Positions 11,303 to 24,300 of a DNA stretch of 64,000 nt are shown here, piece after piece (the stretch's first letter is position 1; each line of letters opens with the position of its first letter). The position numbers were made by a program, and so were the translations under genes. Below the pieces are notes generated by a model. The model did not search any database, was not told the origin of the DNA, and was given only the letters and a program-made list of their open reading frames with translations. Source of the DNA: Oxytricha trifallax (Eukaryota; Ciliophora; Spirotrichea; Sporadotrichida; Oxytrichidae); the NCBI GenBank assembly GCA_000711775.1, contig ARYC01000778.1, positions 1 through 64,000 on the forward strand. The letters run 5' to 3'.

Positions 11303-12114
11303 AAAGCAATATAAGTGTTTTAAGAGTAAATATGATAAATTAATGAAGATAGATTGATATTTAGTTCCAACTGTAGCTTTAGCTATTGTCTTAAAGTCCC
11401 CTCTGACTGTATTTCCATCATCACATTAGTATTTACTGATTCTTGATCAAACCAAGCAGAACATTCCCGTTTAAAAGGTCTCCTTCTTAGCGTCACTAAG
11501 AGCTGCTTCAAAGGTGCTGCTGCTGGAAGCTCAGCCACAGCTAGGTTTAAGAGTGCTCTGGCCAGGATCCTTAGAGATCAGAAACCTCCATTTTAATTGC
11601 TAGAATACTAATGTTTTTAAAAAGTTAATAAAATTAAATCATTCAAAGTCTTAATTAATAAATATAATATTAAAATTAATTAAGACATCTAGATCATTAT
11701 TTCTCTATAAATTAAACCTATTAGTACGATTTAAAATTTAAAAACATTAAAACTTGAAAAGTTTTAATTTGAATGATTTAATTTTATTAACTTTTTAAAA
11801 ACATTAGTATTCTAGCAATTAAAATGGAGGTTCCTGATCTCTAAGGATCCTGGCCAGAGCACTCTTAAACCTAGCTGTGGCTGAGCTTCCAGCAGCAGCA
11901 CCTTTGAAGCAGCTCTTAGTGACGCTAAGAAGGAGACCTCTCAAACGGGAATGTTCTGCTTGGTTTGATCAAGAATCAGTAAATACTAATGTGATGATGG
12001 AAATACAGTCAGAGGAGACTTTAAGACAATAGCTAAAGCTACAGTTGGAACTAAATATCAATCTATCTTCATTAATTTATCATATTTACTCTTAAAACAC
12101 TTATATTGCTTTAC
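11303..12114. repeat. Large inverted repeat (about 335-bp arms)
   Basis: The arms are about 11303-11640 and 11772-12114, nearly perfect complements, with an AT-rich centre of about 130 bp. The outer ends are AAAGCAATATAAGTG and its complement. The arms are much richer in GC than the surroundings because the right arm is protein-coding (see 11826-12308) and the left arm is its antisense copy. The structure would form a long hairpin. Confidence 0.9.
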
Positions 12115-12308
12115 CTTTTTATCATAAAAAGTGGTAGGAAACCATCCTCAAGGTATTAAATAAAACTTTGGTACAAATAAATTTATGTGTGAGAGGCATT
12201 ATAACTACAGATCTATCTTCAAATGCCTTGAGAAATAGCATTAAGCCTATTTCAATTGTAGCATCAACTGAAAGGCAGTTTATTTTGCTTATCTTTCACT
12301 CTTGATTC
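11826..12308 (+). pseudogene. Unrecognised repeated gene, copy 1, main open block
   Basis: The frame is open for about 155 codons from the right arm of the palindrome through unique sequence to a TGA near 12306. It reads RILARALLNLAVAELPAAAP, then CSAWFDQESVNTNVMMEIQ, then RGIITTDLSSNALRNSIKP and ISIVASTERQ. The last part recurs at 41.65-41.74 kb with mostly synonymous differences, so this frame was once under protein-level constraint. It includes a Leu-rich helical stretch and no known domain that I can name. The in-frame TGA and the broken 5' side suggest a relic, although an MDS of a living gene cannot be excluded. Confidence 0.55.
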
Positions 12309-12339
12309 TACTCTCAAACACAGCTAAGATGCTAGTCAA

Positions 12340-13860
12340 TCATATTTAACAAATTATTTTTTCCAAGTACATTAAACCTCCCATTAGCCAATGTTGCGAC
12401 TATAATTTTTATGGATAATGGTTTTGATATTTAATTTTATATATTTCATCAGCACATAACATTTTAAGTAATTGACCCGCTATGATTTTAAATAAATTAT
12501 TCGTTGAAGGATCATGTATAAAGTAAATAAATCCAATCTTCAACTATATTTATTTACTTTAGTTTTTCTTGATATTTTCTCACATTTTTTGTTGTTGTTT
12601 GTTCCATTTTCTTTTTGTGTTTATCCAAAAGATATAGATAGGGCGCAAATAGTAAAATCCTGATTGATAGTAATCATCTTTCATATTAATATGGATAATT
12701 CGTATAACCTTTTAAATCTTGATAGAAAACAATTGAATACAAATATATGTTCCTACCTAAAAATTCTAAAAGTCAATAAGTAGACTGGTCAAAATATTAT
12801 ACTTGATTGAGATTTATATGATTTATTTTTAATTTAGCAAAAGGTTTATGACCTTAAATCTTGAACTTGAAATGCAATGGCTAAAGCTACGTGTATTTAA
12901 TCATAGTAAATATATTAATCATAGTTCGGAAAGAAATAGATATTCCAAAAATTTTAACTTATTTTTGTCAAATTATCATTTTAAGAACAAACAAAGAAAT
13001 GTTAAGAATATCTTAGTTTTTAATTGGATTAATGTTTAAAAAAAGAAAATTAGTGTAAACAAAAAGTTAATGTAAATTTAATTTTTTTTGAGATCAGCTC
13101 ATATGCATAAAATGTTTCAAATAAGCTATCTTTTACTGAGATTATAATTAGAATACATAATTTAGTTAATACATAATCATTGAGTTTAAATGACTTCTTC
13201 CTTATTTAATTTAATAAGATTGTTTTAACTTAGAAGTAATTCCTTAATTTGTTCAAATTACTTCTCATTGTTTTAATTATAAAATTACAAAATTAAGAAT
13301 TAAAACTCTAAATAAACTTATTAATTTATAATAAAATTAAATTAAATATTACCCTACCCCATTTAAATATAATTTTAAAAAATCGAAAAATTTATATTTT
13401 TTTAAAACCTCTTATTATAATTTTCGCATAATAGATTTTGAATTTTTAGGGTTTGAGTTATGGGATTTTAGTTCAAGATTTAAACTAAGGTTATAAATTA
13501 AGATTAAAGCTTAAAATTATAATTACTTGTATCGTATTTATTTATACTTATAAAATTGATTTAAATATTATATGATGAATTTAACAGATGTTAATTTAAA
13601 AAATTTATATATTAGAAAGTATTTAAGATGTATAATATGAAATAATAAATAATCTTAACATATCTTATATATTATTATTTATTTAAATAAATAAAATTCA
13701 AATATATGAAACCTGATAAATAAATTAAATCCTTATACATGAAAGCTGATAATAAATACTTAAAGTAAAATGAAATAATAATTTATTTTTAGCGATATTT
13801 AAGATAAATTAAGTGAAATTGATTTGAATTATTTAAAATATTTTATTATAATTATTGTTT
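12340..13860. other. AT-rich spacer, possible small MDS near 12.55-12.65 kb
   Basis: The stretch is mostly AT-rich without convincing frames. On the minus strand 12545-12640 reads LLDKHKKKMEQTTTKNVRKY, which could be a C-terminal coiled-coil MDS of the channel gene, but no pointer pair was found. The plus-strand frame at 12848-13039 has the composition expected by chance. Confidence 0.4.
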
Positions 13861-13978
13861 TCTATGAATTTGCTTAACTAATCTTCAATTCTTTTAATTT
13901 TATCTTCCTGATTAAGAAAAGCTTTCTCTTATTGAGAAAATTTCAAGCTAATCTGTTATTAGAAATCACTAATTTGAG
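13861..13978 (-). CDS. Channel gene MDS: C-terminal coiled coil
   Basis: Reads ISDFQQQISLKFSQQEKAFL followed by NQEDKIKRIEDQLSKFIE, a strong heptad pattern. It joins in frame to the 14085 MDS through a TGAG pointer, giving IEAQISDF at the junction. The lower end is approximate. Confidence 0.7.
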
Positions 13979-16900
13979 GTATATAAATTAAACTTTAATT
14001 TTGCTCAACTATAAACCATAAAAATACTTATTTTACCTTTACTTACATAAAAATTTAAACCTAAATTAAATATAGTTTTTTTACTGAGCCTCAATAATTT
14101 TCTAATCGATTTATTGAAAGTTTTATTTAATCTCAGTCTTTTATCTTGCGGCTGTAGATTTAACAGTATGCTTGATATTTTTCAAAAAGCCTTGCCACTC
14201 TCCCTAGTCACTTTGGTTGCTTGAAACTGGTCTTCTTAGTAGCAAGTATTTGGGGAATAAGTCAGTCTGCTTCAATTCATCCTCTGTAAAGTGAAGCTCT
14301 CTTTCAACTATCATTTGAACTTTGACTTTATAGCTCTCTGCAATCATCTTTTGCATGACTTTTTCATAAGACTCAGAGATGACTGCGATAATAAAGTTCA
14401 TAAACATAACATTCAGTATCATCACTGCAATAACCCAGATTGTCCATGAGAAAATTACCAGAATTTGTGATTAATCCTTGTATGAATCGACATTAAAATC
14501 TCCAGATGAAGTTCTAAAAGCCATCATTAAGTACCCAAAGATGCTAATGCCATTGTACTCTTCAATATCAGTTGCGTTAAAAAGAATTGCAAAAATGATG
14601 CCAAATTGAAGAATAAATATAACGAAGAAACCTATAAAGTACTTTAAGTCTACGAAAACTGCAGCCAACATTGAAACTAAGAAACTAAATCCATCGTAGA
14701 TTCTTAAAAAGAAACTTATCTTGAGGAAAGCCAGAGAAACGATTGAAACTTTTAAAATTACAATTGAGTCATGAGAAGGTGTTAATGTAGCTTCTAATGA
14801 AATCAAAACTATATAGCAAATACTTAGAGTATAATCAAAAAAGTTCCATATCTCTTAAAAATACCCTTCCTATTTCATAGCCTGTTTGATTTCATATATG
14901 AAGAAGTAAATCAAAACACTTAGTGAAACTGCCTATGAAGAATAGAGTACATAGATATTTCTATTATCAAGAGGTGGATCTTAGGCTTTATCTACAAGAA
15001 TAAGCGAGTATAGAATTTCAAACAAAAATGAAAAGCAGAATATCAAAAAGATGGAGAATTACGTTTAGAAGAACCCTTTTGTATAGCGTTACCATTTAAA
15101 GTTTATGATGGTTTAGAGTGCTAGGAACTCAAATAACTCGATGCTTTCTGCCTCTGAAAGTATTGCTAAATAATTAAATGGTACAGGATATTTTAGTTTA
15201 TAATTGTTAATAATATTTTAAACTTTTTGCTTTATTTTGTCATTATTATTAAATTAAGAAATTCTATTAAATAAAAGAGAAGAGCTTATTACAAATAAAT
15301 TTAGATAAATGTTTTAAGGAAAATTCCACTTTTTTTATAAAAATATATTTAATAAGATTTTAAAATTAATAAGCAAATATTCATTTTAATTCTATTTTCT
15401 TTATCTCAATAAAAAAAAAGTTCAAAAATGCTTAACTAATACCCAATCTAATTCACTCATTCAAATTATTCCTAAATTTAAGGATAATAATGTTTTCGTT
15501 TAAATTGGTTAATTATAATTGAAAAAATTACCTCAATCTTTCTAAATTTAAATTTTTAGTCATTCAATATTTTATAATTTATAAATAATTGCAATACTTT
15601 TTGTAATTGCTAAGGTTAAAATGTCAAAGTTTCTGGTAAGTTTACCAAGAAATACTCAATTGGATGTTACTAATCATTCTCGCTAGCTTAGTTTTATATG
15701 ATATCTTAGAAGATTAAACTGTAATTTTCAAGAATCATTATAAAATTTTATTATTAACTCTAAAATATGTTGAAAAGCTTTTTAAATTTTAATTTTGAAT
15801 AAAAATTAATTTTTATTCGAATCTCCTTAGGATGGTTGATGTTTGGGACACCTACAATAATTTCCTAGTCATCGTGATGCAAATCAGGGAAATTTTTGTG
15901 ATTAATCTTGATAAGTGGGAGTTCACTTTCAAAATACTCTGCTAAATTGATTTGCTTCTCGATGAGAGTGATTAAGTTTTTATCTACTAAGTGATTGAAA
16001 GAGTGATTATTCTGGAATTTTACAATTATGTCAAGCAGCAAAATTCATACTATTAAATTAAATATTTTATTAAAAATATTATTATATTGATATAAACAAA
16101 TAATTATTAGATAAGCTTATAATTTGCTAAATGACACTGTTGATTTGATTAGCTTTAATCGCCGCATCAAGAGGAGATTGTCCATCCACAATAATTAATT
16201 TAAACATATAATATATATATTATATGTTTAAAATTATGATAAAATTATACTCACAAATCAGGTGGTTGATAAAAATAAAAATATAATAGAAATTAAAATA
16301 TATGTGCATAAATAATGTTTTTAAATAAATTTTTCTATAATTCTATAAAATTTTACTAGTATCTTTATATGAATTTTATTATAAGACAAAAGTATCAATT
16401 TTCAATAGGTTTTTATATTTATTAATGATATAAAATCTACTTACTTCCAATTGTAATTTTACAAATACGATATGATTTAATTCTATCAAAAATTTAATTC
16501 TGATATAATTTTATGTAAAACTTTTGTTATTTTAGAATTATAAAAAATTTGAGAAATATTAATAAGCATTAGGATTGGTAAGTTTGATTTCTATATCAAC
16601 TAGAAATTCTTAATGAGATAATCTAATACTATAGGCCTCTTTGCGACCATATTGATCAAGTTACCAATTTGAGGATAGTACATCAACAATTTATTTATAT
16701 TTCCTTCAGTCTGAATAAATACCTGAAAATTCTTAATTTAAAGCAATGTAAATTTTAAATTTATTGAGTATAATTAAAATAAAAAAAAAATAGCATAAAA
16801 GGAAAAAATAAAAAGATAAATTTAAGATTAAATATAGTTGATGATTTCTAGATCAGTTTTGTAATGTAATTAAAATAATGAAACAAAATCCTCAGAGGTG

Positions 16901-19900
16901 TAAAGTTATTCTATGTAACCGATTGTTTAATTATCAATATCAGAATTCAAAGAGTATGATTAAAAAACCACTTTTAACATTTAATTTATAGACAAATTTT
17001 CAATGCAATAAAAAAGTTTGGATTAATTAATGACAAATTAAATTAATACCTAAATTTATGTAGAGAGTTGATAAAATTTATGTGTCATTTCAATATTAGC
17101 TCAATTGTTTAGAATTATATTAAATAAATTTATAAGAAATTGCGGGGGGGGGGGAAGTTTCCTGCCAAGGTTTATGGAGAAAAAAAATTTTAGGGAAGTT
17201 TCCTGTCAAGAAAGTTTTATATTTTTTTTCTTAATGCAATTTTAATTTATGCCAAATTTAAACAACTCTTAAGATTTTCATAAACTTTTGATTCAATCAA
17301 TTTATTCTACCACTCATGAAATTTTACAAGATCTCCTTCATATCAGACAAAATTTTATCTTTTTATATTAATGTTGTCTATTTATTTTTGAAAACTTTTT
17401 AGTAAAGTATTTTAATTAAAATTTCGTACTATGTATATAATTATAATATTAGATATTATTGCATTTTATCTTTTTTTAACTCTCATAAAAATTGGACTTA
17501 TACTGTAGACATTTAATGAAAGAGAAAATTATTAATTAAAAAATTTTACATTTTATTAACATAATTATTTTATTTAAATTTAATTGACAGGAATCTTCCC
17601 TCTTGTCAGGAAACTTCCTCCCCCCGAAATTGCTAACAAGTTACATTAGAAAAGATATTAAAATTTATAATAAAATTTTAAATAAGGTGTTTATTTAGTT
17701 ATTAGAAATATTTTAAACCATGTGCTATGTATTAAAATAAAATTATAAAATTAAGTTTTGTATTACTTCTTACAATTTACTACCAAGTTGTCAAAATTGA
17801 TGTTCTGTTCGTGTATTTAAATAAATATATTAAATGTATTATAATAAAAATTATCTTAAAAAAGTTAAGATTTATAGATTTGATTCTTAAATCATTAATT
17901 TTAAATAAAAGAATTAAAGATTTGGGAGAAATGAAAATGAAATGAACAAACAACCTATTATATGAAATTAATCTAATTACAATATTCTCTCACTAATTAA
18001 ACTACTAATCAATCTCTTCAATGACGGCTTTCACTGACTACTGATGCACTTGGGAATACTTGCCTCGTCTGATCTCCTCTGCCTACGGCTTGATGTTCGC
18101 GGTGTACCAGGCAAGGAGCTTGTCCGCCTCCAGGGTCTCGCACTGCTTCGCGAGGAGGGTGAGGATCTTATCTGGGAGCAGGGGACACTTGGCGAAGATC
18201 TTCCTGAGGAATGTGTGCAGCTGGTCTTCGGAGTTCTCCTGTATAAGCTGCAGGCGGTCCTATATCTCTTGGATCTTTGACTGGGGAGTGAGCTTCTTGT
18301 AGAGGCCGGGGTTGCTCTTCTTCAACGATTGATCGATGTCCTGCTTGAAGTGTTGGAGATCTGAGCGTGCTCCTGTTACCACCTGCCAGTGCCATGCCAT
18401 GAGTGCCTCAGCCTCGTGAGCTGCGGGCGCCCCCGATCTTCTTATGACTTCGTTGACCCTGGGCAGCTCTGGAAATGACGCGAGGCGATGTCTGTACTCG
18501 TGAATTAGAGCTAGCAGATCTCTGACTTGGAGGAGGGACTGCATGATATTGGCCTCTTCCTGGGAGCTGGTGGTCTTGTCATCCTGAGAATGTTTTTATC
18601 TCTGTAGGGTTTGGTGCCATGTTTTGTCTAATTAAATTCAAATGTTAAAACTAATATATTACAGAGAGTCGTTAATTTAGTGTAATTAAGCGGTATTAAT
18701 TTAATAGATCTGATCAAAAATACTTACCTCAAATTTTCTACATATGATTTTTTGGCAAACAGTATTGCAAACGATGACAAAAAAGAATTTTTCTCTTGAG
18801 GGGGTGACAGGAGCACCACGCGATTCTCCACATTTCATTTTACGGAAATGGAATGTCCGACTCAGACATCTATCCCAGGGGCCGAGATAAGTTGAGATCA
18901 TTATTGGGGTAGAAATGTTGGGCTGAATTATGGAAATCTTGAATACCATAACAACTTGGCAAGTTTAAATCAGACATTCCTCAAGCTCAAGTGGTCCAGG
19001 GCCGCGACCAGGGTCCTCTGGAACTCGCGCTGTAGCCATTGTCTGTCCATCTGCGAGATTAGGAGGGCCAGGTGTGCGATGTACTCGCGTAGTTGCTTCC
19101 TATAGGGGTTACGATAAGTGAGCTTGCTTAGGAGCGTTGGCGGATCCTGCTTTAAGCTAGAAGGAATTCCTCTGCATAGCAGTGTATTTGCCTTGGCGGA
19201 TTCTCATCTAATATTATAGTATATCAATTACTCAATGAGTCTTACTGGTAGTCTACTAAAGGAGTCTTGAACGACCTCAATATCTGCCCATGCGGTAGGA
19301 TCGGATGTAGCTACAGTGTGATCAGTGTTAGCCTAGTTGTTCATGATGAGTGCAGCAAGGATATTGTCCTCAACATTGCGGTTAGGGAAGCTAGTCGTTG
19401 GACATTTGAACAAGCCAGCTAAGGATATTGACAGTCTCGGAAATGTGATGCATGCTCTTGCCAATAGGTGCTTCACCTTGGGCTTGAGGAAAGGTTGTTG
19501 AGTCTTCATAGAGGACGGCACTAATCTTGCTGTAGGGCATAGCAACATGTGAAGTCAAAGGAACATCTCTAACAGTTGGGCCTGGTAATCTCAAGTGGTC
19601 GAGGACCAGAGTGTCCGTTAGGCCGCCTAGATTAACGACCCAGTAATGGGTGCCCAGGTAGGGGGATCTCCACATCCTCCACCAGGCTTAGCTGAGGGCG
19701 TCGTCTCCAACTGATCTCTCATAGTATGAATGGGGCCCACATCTGAGATGGTTTTAGTGGTTGCAGATGTCATCTTCTACCTTTAGGTTTCCATAGGGCC
19801 CCACCTCTAACCTCGGGCGAGTCTGCCCTATTAGGTAGTGTCGTTCGCGATCGCAAGGTCTGATCCATCGTTTCATCGTTGCCCCCTTCGCACATGTAGG

Positions 19901-21268
19901 TGCCTTCTGGAGGAAATGTGAGCTTTCGGCCGCCCGCATCTCAATGCTGTGCTCGACGATCCCCCTGTGGTGGGTGGTGACATTGTCGCCGAAGATGGTG
20001 GCCACCACGTCGTGAATCTCATTCATTGATCTCTCACTAACGGTCATGTTGTCCAGGAGGCAGCGCAGCCTGGCCTCGAAGATGGCGGCGTCGAGGGTGT
20101 GAGTGGGCACGAAGTACGCCTGCATCTTGGGAGAGAGCTACTGCATGTCCAGCTCTGGCGTTTAGGATGAGAGGAAAGGTATTATGTCATTAGACACTCT
20201 GTTATCAGGGCTCAGCATTAGTATGGGTGGGATTGGGTTTTATAATAATAATTAGTTAAGGATATATGGAATAAATTTTAACTCAGATCAATCATTAAAT
20301 TTGGTAGCTTTTAGTTTAATCACAATAGTACATTATATATATAGGGGGGCCTTCAATAATTAAAAAGCTACCAAATATTCTATAATAATTAAAATACTAA
20401 ATTAATTCAAATTTAAATTTAAAATAAGCAATCTCCTTATCTCCATTCATTTCATACTTTTATTAATTTTTTTGTAATTTATTTTTTTAATTCATTTTTT
20501 ACGAATGAAAGATGAGTAATGTTTTTAAAAATAATATAAATATAATTATTGAATATTATTAATCATTATTTTCATATATTGCCTTATTGTAAAAATATTC
20601 TGGGTGGACAAGTTTTTTAAAAACAGATTATTATTCTTTTTTAATAAACACTTTTAATTTCTTTTATAATTATGCAAACCAAATTTATGTGATAATTTTC
20701 TTCATTGTCTTTTAACAGATATATTTTATGTTAATGTAAATTTTTTGTAGGTTTTGACAATATTTTATTTTTTTTAAGATTTATTACTATAAAGTAAAAA
20801 AATATTTAAGTTTTAAACCCCTAATACTCAAACTTGTGTTTGCTAATTTCTTTAGTATTCCCAATTAGGGGATCAAGTGGAATCAATAAATTCAATTCAT
20901 TAACTCTCTTGTATTATAATTGTATGATTAATAAATATTTAATCAAGTATATTTTGAAATAATTATTATTATTTATTAATGATTAAATTCAAGTTAAATT
21001 TAACATATCACTGTTTAATCTTAAATCAAACCATCTATCCTAGGCACGACATAGAAGTATCTAGAGTGAGATGGCTAGCAATTAGTCGAGTTTCATTAAT
21101 TTATTTAAAAAAACTTAGCATTAATTTTTCTTTTTATTATTATGCATTAGTTCTACAATTAAGTGAATAAACATTAAAAATTTAAACAATTTAATTTAAA
21201 AGAAGATTATATAACATTTTTAATTATAAAATAATATTTGCAATTCGAAGTTTTGTTTAATTATTTCT

Positions 21269-21304
<36 letters not shown>

Positions 21305-24300
21305 AATTTAAACTAATGAAATTTAATTTCAATTTTAAATGATAAATTTTAATTATATAATATCTTGCACGATTGGTTATTATGAAAAACTATTTATTAA
21401 AATTAATAATTTAATATTTTTTAACTTTATATTGAATTAAAATTAAAAAGTTCTTTAAAATATTATAAATATTATTCCAATAAATATTTTTGTAAGTTTA
21501 TATATTTTAATTTATATATAAAATTATTTATACTTTCATTTATAATTTATTGAGCAATAAGGCATCAAACATTACAACGTTATAAAGTAAATAAAGTGAC
21601 TTGAAAGTGATAAGAGTAATTTAGCTACAATTTCTTTAAGTAGTAAATTGGAAATTGATTTTCAAGAATTCATGATTTTAATTAGAAACTCAGAGTCACA
21701 ATTATACTAATTCCAGATATTTTATTTGTAATGTTCTTGGTAAAAATAATGCCAAAATTAATTAAACTTTATATTTTTATGATCAGTTTTCTGTAAATAA
21801 TAAGGACTCTAGGATTTTATTATAAGATATAAGATTTTAATTAATTGGAATTACTTAAATTTTCATTAAACCATATTCTTTTTGAAATAAATAGATTTTT
21901 TATTTGCCTTTTTAAACAAATATCTATTAATGAATGATCAAATGATTATAATTACTTAACTTTAAGTCAAAGAATTCTTTCTATTTTTAGTAACTACTTA
22001 ATGATAATTTTATTAATTGTTAAATCCTAAACTCATTTATTTTTGGGTTATAGATTTTATTTGAGAATAAATTATGAACCTTAGCAACTATATATCGTAC
22101 AAAGACACCCTTTATGCAAGTTTTATCATAGTTTTTACTAAGAGTGATAATTATTAATATTTAAAGCTTAATGGAAACTAATTCTGGGGCTTAAGCAATC
22201 CATATTGTTATTCGATTTTTACTTCAAGAGTGATAATTATAATATATTTTCTAATAACTAATTTAAACCTATTATTATTGCACTGTGATATAAAGGCAAT
22301 TTCTATTATTAAATTATATAAATCTCAAATATATAAGTATTAGAGACAATTAATTATTCTAAAATCATGACAAAAATCAGCAAAATCTCTGGAAGTAAAC
22401 AAAATATTTTATTCTTAGTTTCTAATTAAAATCATGAATTCTTAATATCAATAACTAAATTATTATTATTTAAAATAGTTTCTAATTTATTCGTTTTTTA
22501 TTAGATCATTTAATTTTACTTTATTGGAAAATAATAAATAAGCAAGAAAAATACAAAGATATCGTTTAAATATTAAATTGAACTAATTTTACTAATGATT
22601 ATAATAATTTGTGAAAAAATATATAATTACTTTTAATTAAATTGTGATTTTATTGATATTTGAGAAAAAAATAATTAAAAATCTGGAGAAAATCTTTTAC
22701 TTTAAAATTAATAGATTTCGTATAAGTTTTTTTTAAAGAAATTATGTATTTTTTTTATTAAATTGTATATTAGTTTAATTTTCTAAAATTATTTGTATTT
22801 CAAGTACGCTTCTAATCCTATAAACCTTTTTGAATTTTTTAATTTATAAGTATCAATTTAAATGCATTATGATTAATTTAAGGGACTTTTATTTACAAAA
22901 TTAATGAAGGGAGTTGGTGTTATGCTAAATAACAGACATTTGAAAATTTTTATTTTTTTTATATTAAAAAAAAAAAAAAATTGATTAAGTTTATTAGAAA
23001 TATTTAGGTATTGATAAATCTTAGTGAAATTATTGGTTTATGACTGTTCTTTAGACATATTGAGATATCGTAGAATTATTCATTCAACATGATCTTAACT
23101 AATTTTAAATATAGCTAGAAAAAAATTCTTATATTCTTTTTGTTAATTTAGCGATGATTCAAGTATTATAGGAGAAATTGAAGTTTATTTATTCATTATT
23201 ATTAAGGGACTTTCTTATAATAATTTAGAATTCAATTTGATAAAGAGAAAATAAAATATTTTATCTAGATTACACAAGATTTTAACCTTGGAATTTATTA
23301 TGTATTATCTAGATTCTCAAATTAAAATCTAAATCCAAAATATAAATCTATAAATTGTTCAAATTAATCAAAAGTTATAAAGATAATAAAAAGTATTATG
23401 TTTTGATTCTAATCACTGTCTTTAATAGTACAAGCAATATAAAATTGTAAATAACATAAATAATAAAAATTTCGTTTTATTTAATGAGATAAATAAACTA
23501 AACTCATAATTTATAATTTAATATCGTCTAACTCTATAACATGCTTAACTCTTTGCATGTCTTTAGTTGATTCAATTTACAAAATCAAAGTTTTAAAATT
23601 GCTAAGATATAAGACTAGCTGATTTTTATCATCATTAAAAGTCAATGCAAAATTCTAATCCCTTTAAATATTTATGAAAACATATAAGAGAAACTATTTT
23701 TAACAAAATTATGTTTCGAGCTCAATTATTTTAAAGCAAATAGTTAACAACTCAATCATTGCATAATAAACTTTGATATGTTTTGCAATTAAAATTCAAG
23801 TGTTGAAGTTAATAAATTTATTTTTACTTAATTTCCTTTTTCTGAGTTTGGAAAGGGATTTTCACTCTATAATTTTTTCCAAATTTATATATAGGTAAAT
23901 AATATATAAGTTTTTATTTAAGATTAATATATTGACTCATTATTAATGGCAAAATTATAATGAAATTAAAACCTAGTATAATAAAAAGGAAATAAAATTT
24001 ACTTTTCTTTCCAAATTAACTCATTTAATAAATGTTGACATATAACTTAATTACCTATTAAGCAATACTTGAAAATTCTAGTGAAAATTTGAAATTAAAA
24101 TAGATGGTTAATTAATTACAATATTATATATAATTAAAAGCAGATATTATTCAGTAAAGATCCCTAAATTTTGATAAAAGCTTAACCTTACTATAATCTT
24201 TTATAATATATTGTTTTATAATTTACATAATATTTAATTTATTATATTATTCAATTACTTGATGTCTTCAATGAATTAATTATTATATAACATTTAAATT

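Larger units (their letters stand above)
17990..20225. other. GC-rich coding island inside an AT-rich IES
   Basis: About 2.2 kb is near 50% GC by eye, while flanks are near 20-25%. Nearly all of it is coding-like on the minus strand and also uses TAG/TAA as Gln, so it has been read by the ciliate code. No terminal repeats were recognised. It could be a micronucleus-limited gene cluster, an acquired element or a captured foreign segment. Confidence 0.8.

Noticed and set aside
12848-13039. Plus-strand 63-codon ORF
   Set aside because: AT-rich chance frame (Asn/Lys/Phe/Ile) with no composition change against its flanks.
18044-18302. Two overlapping plus-strand ORFs in the GC-rich island
   Set aside because: They are shadows of the minus-strand 184-residue frame, which continues through TAG as Gln.
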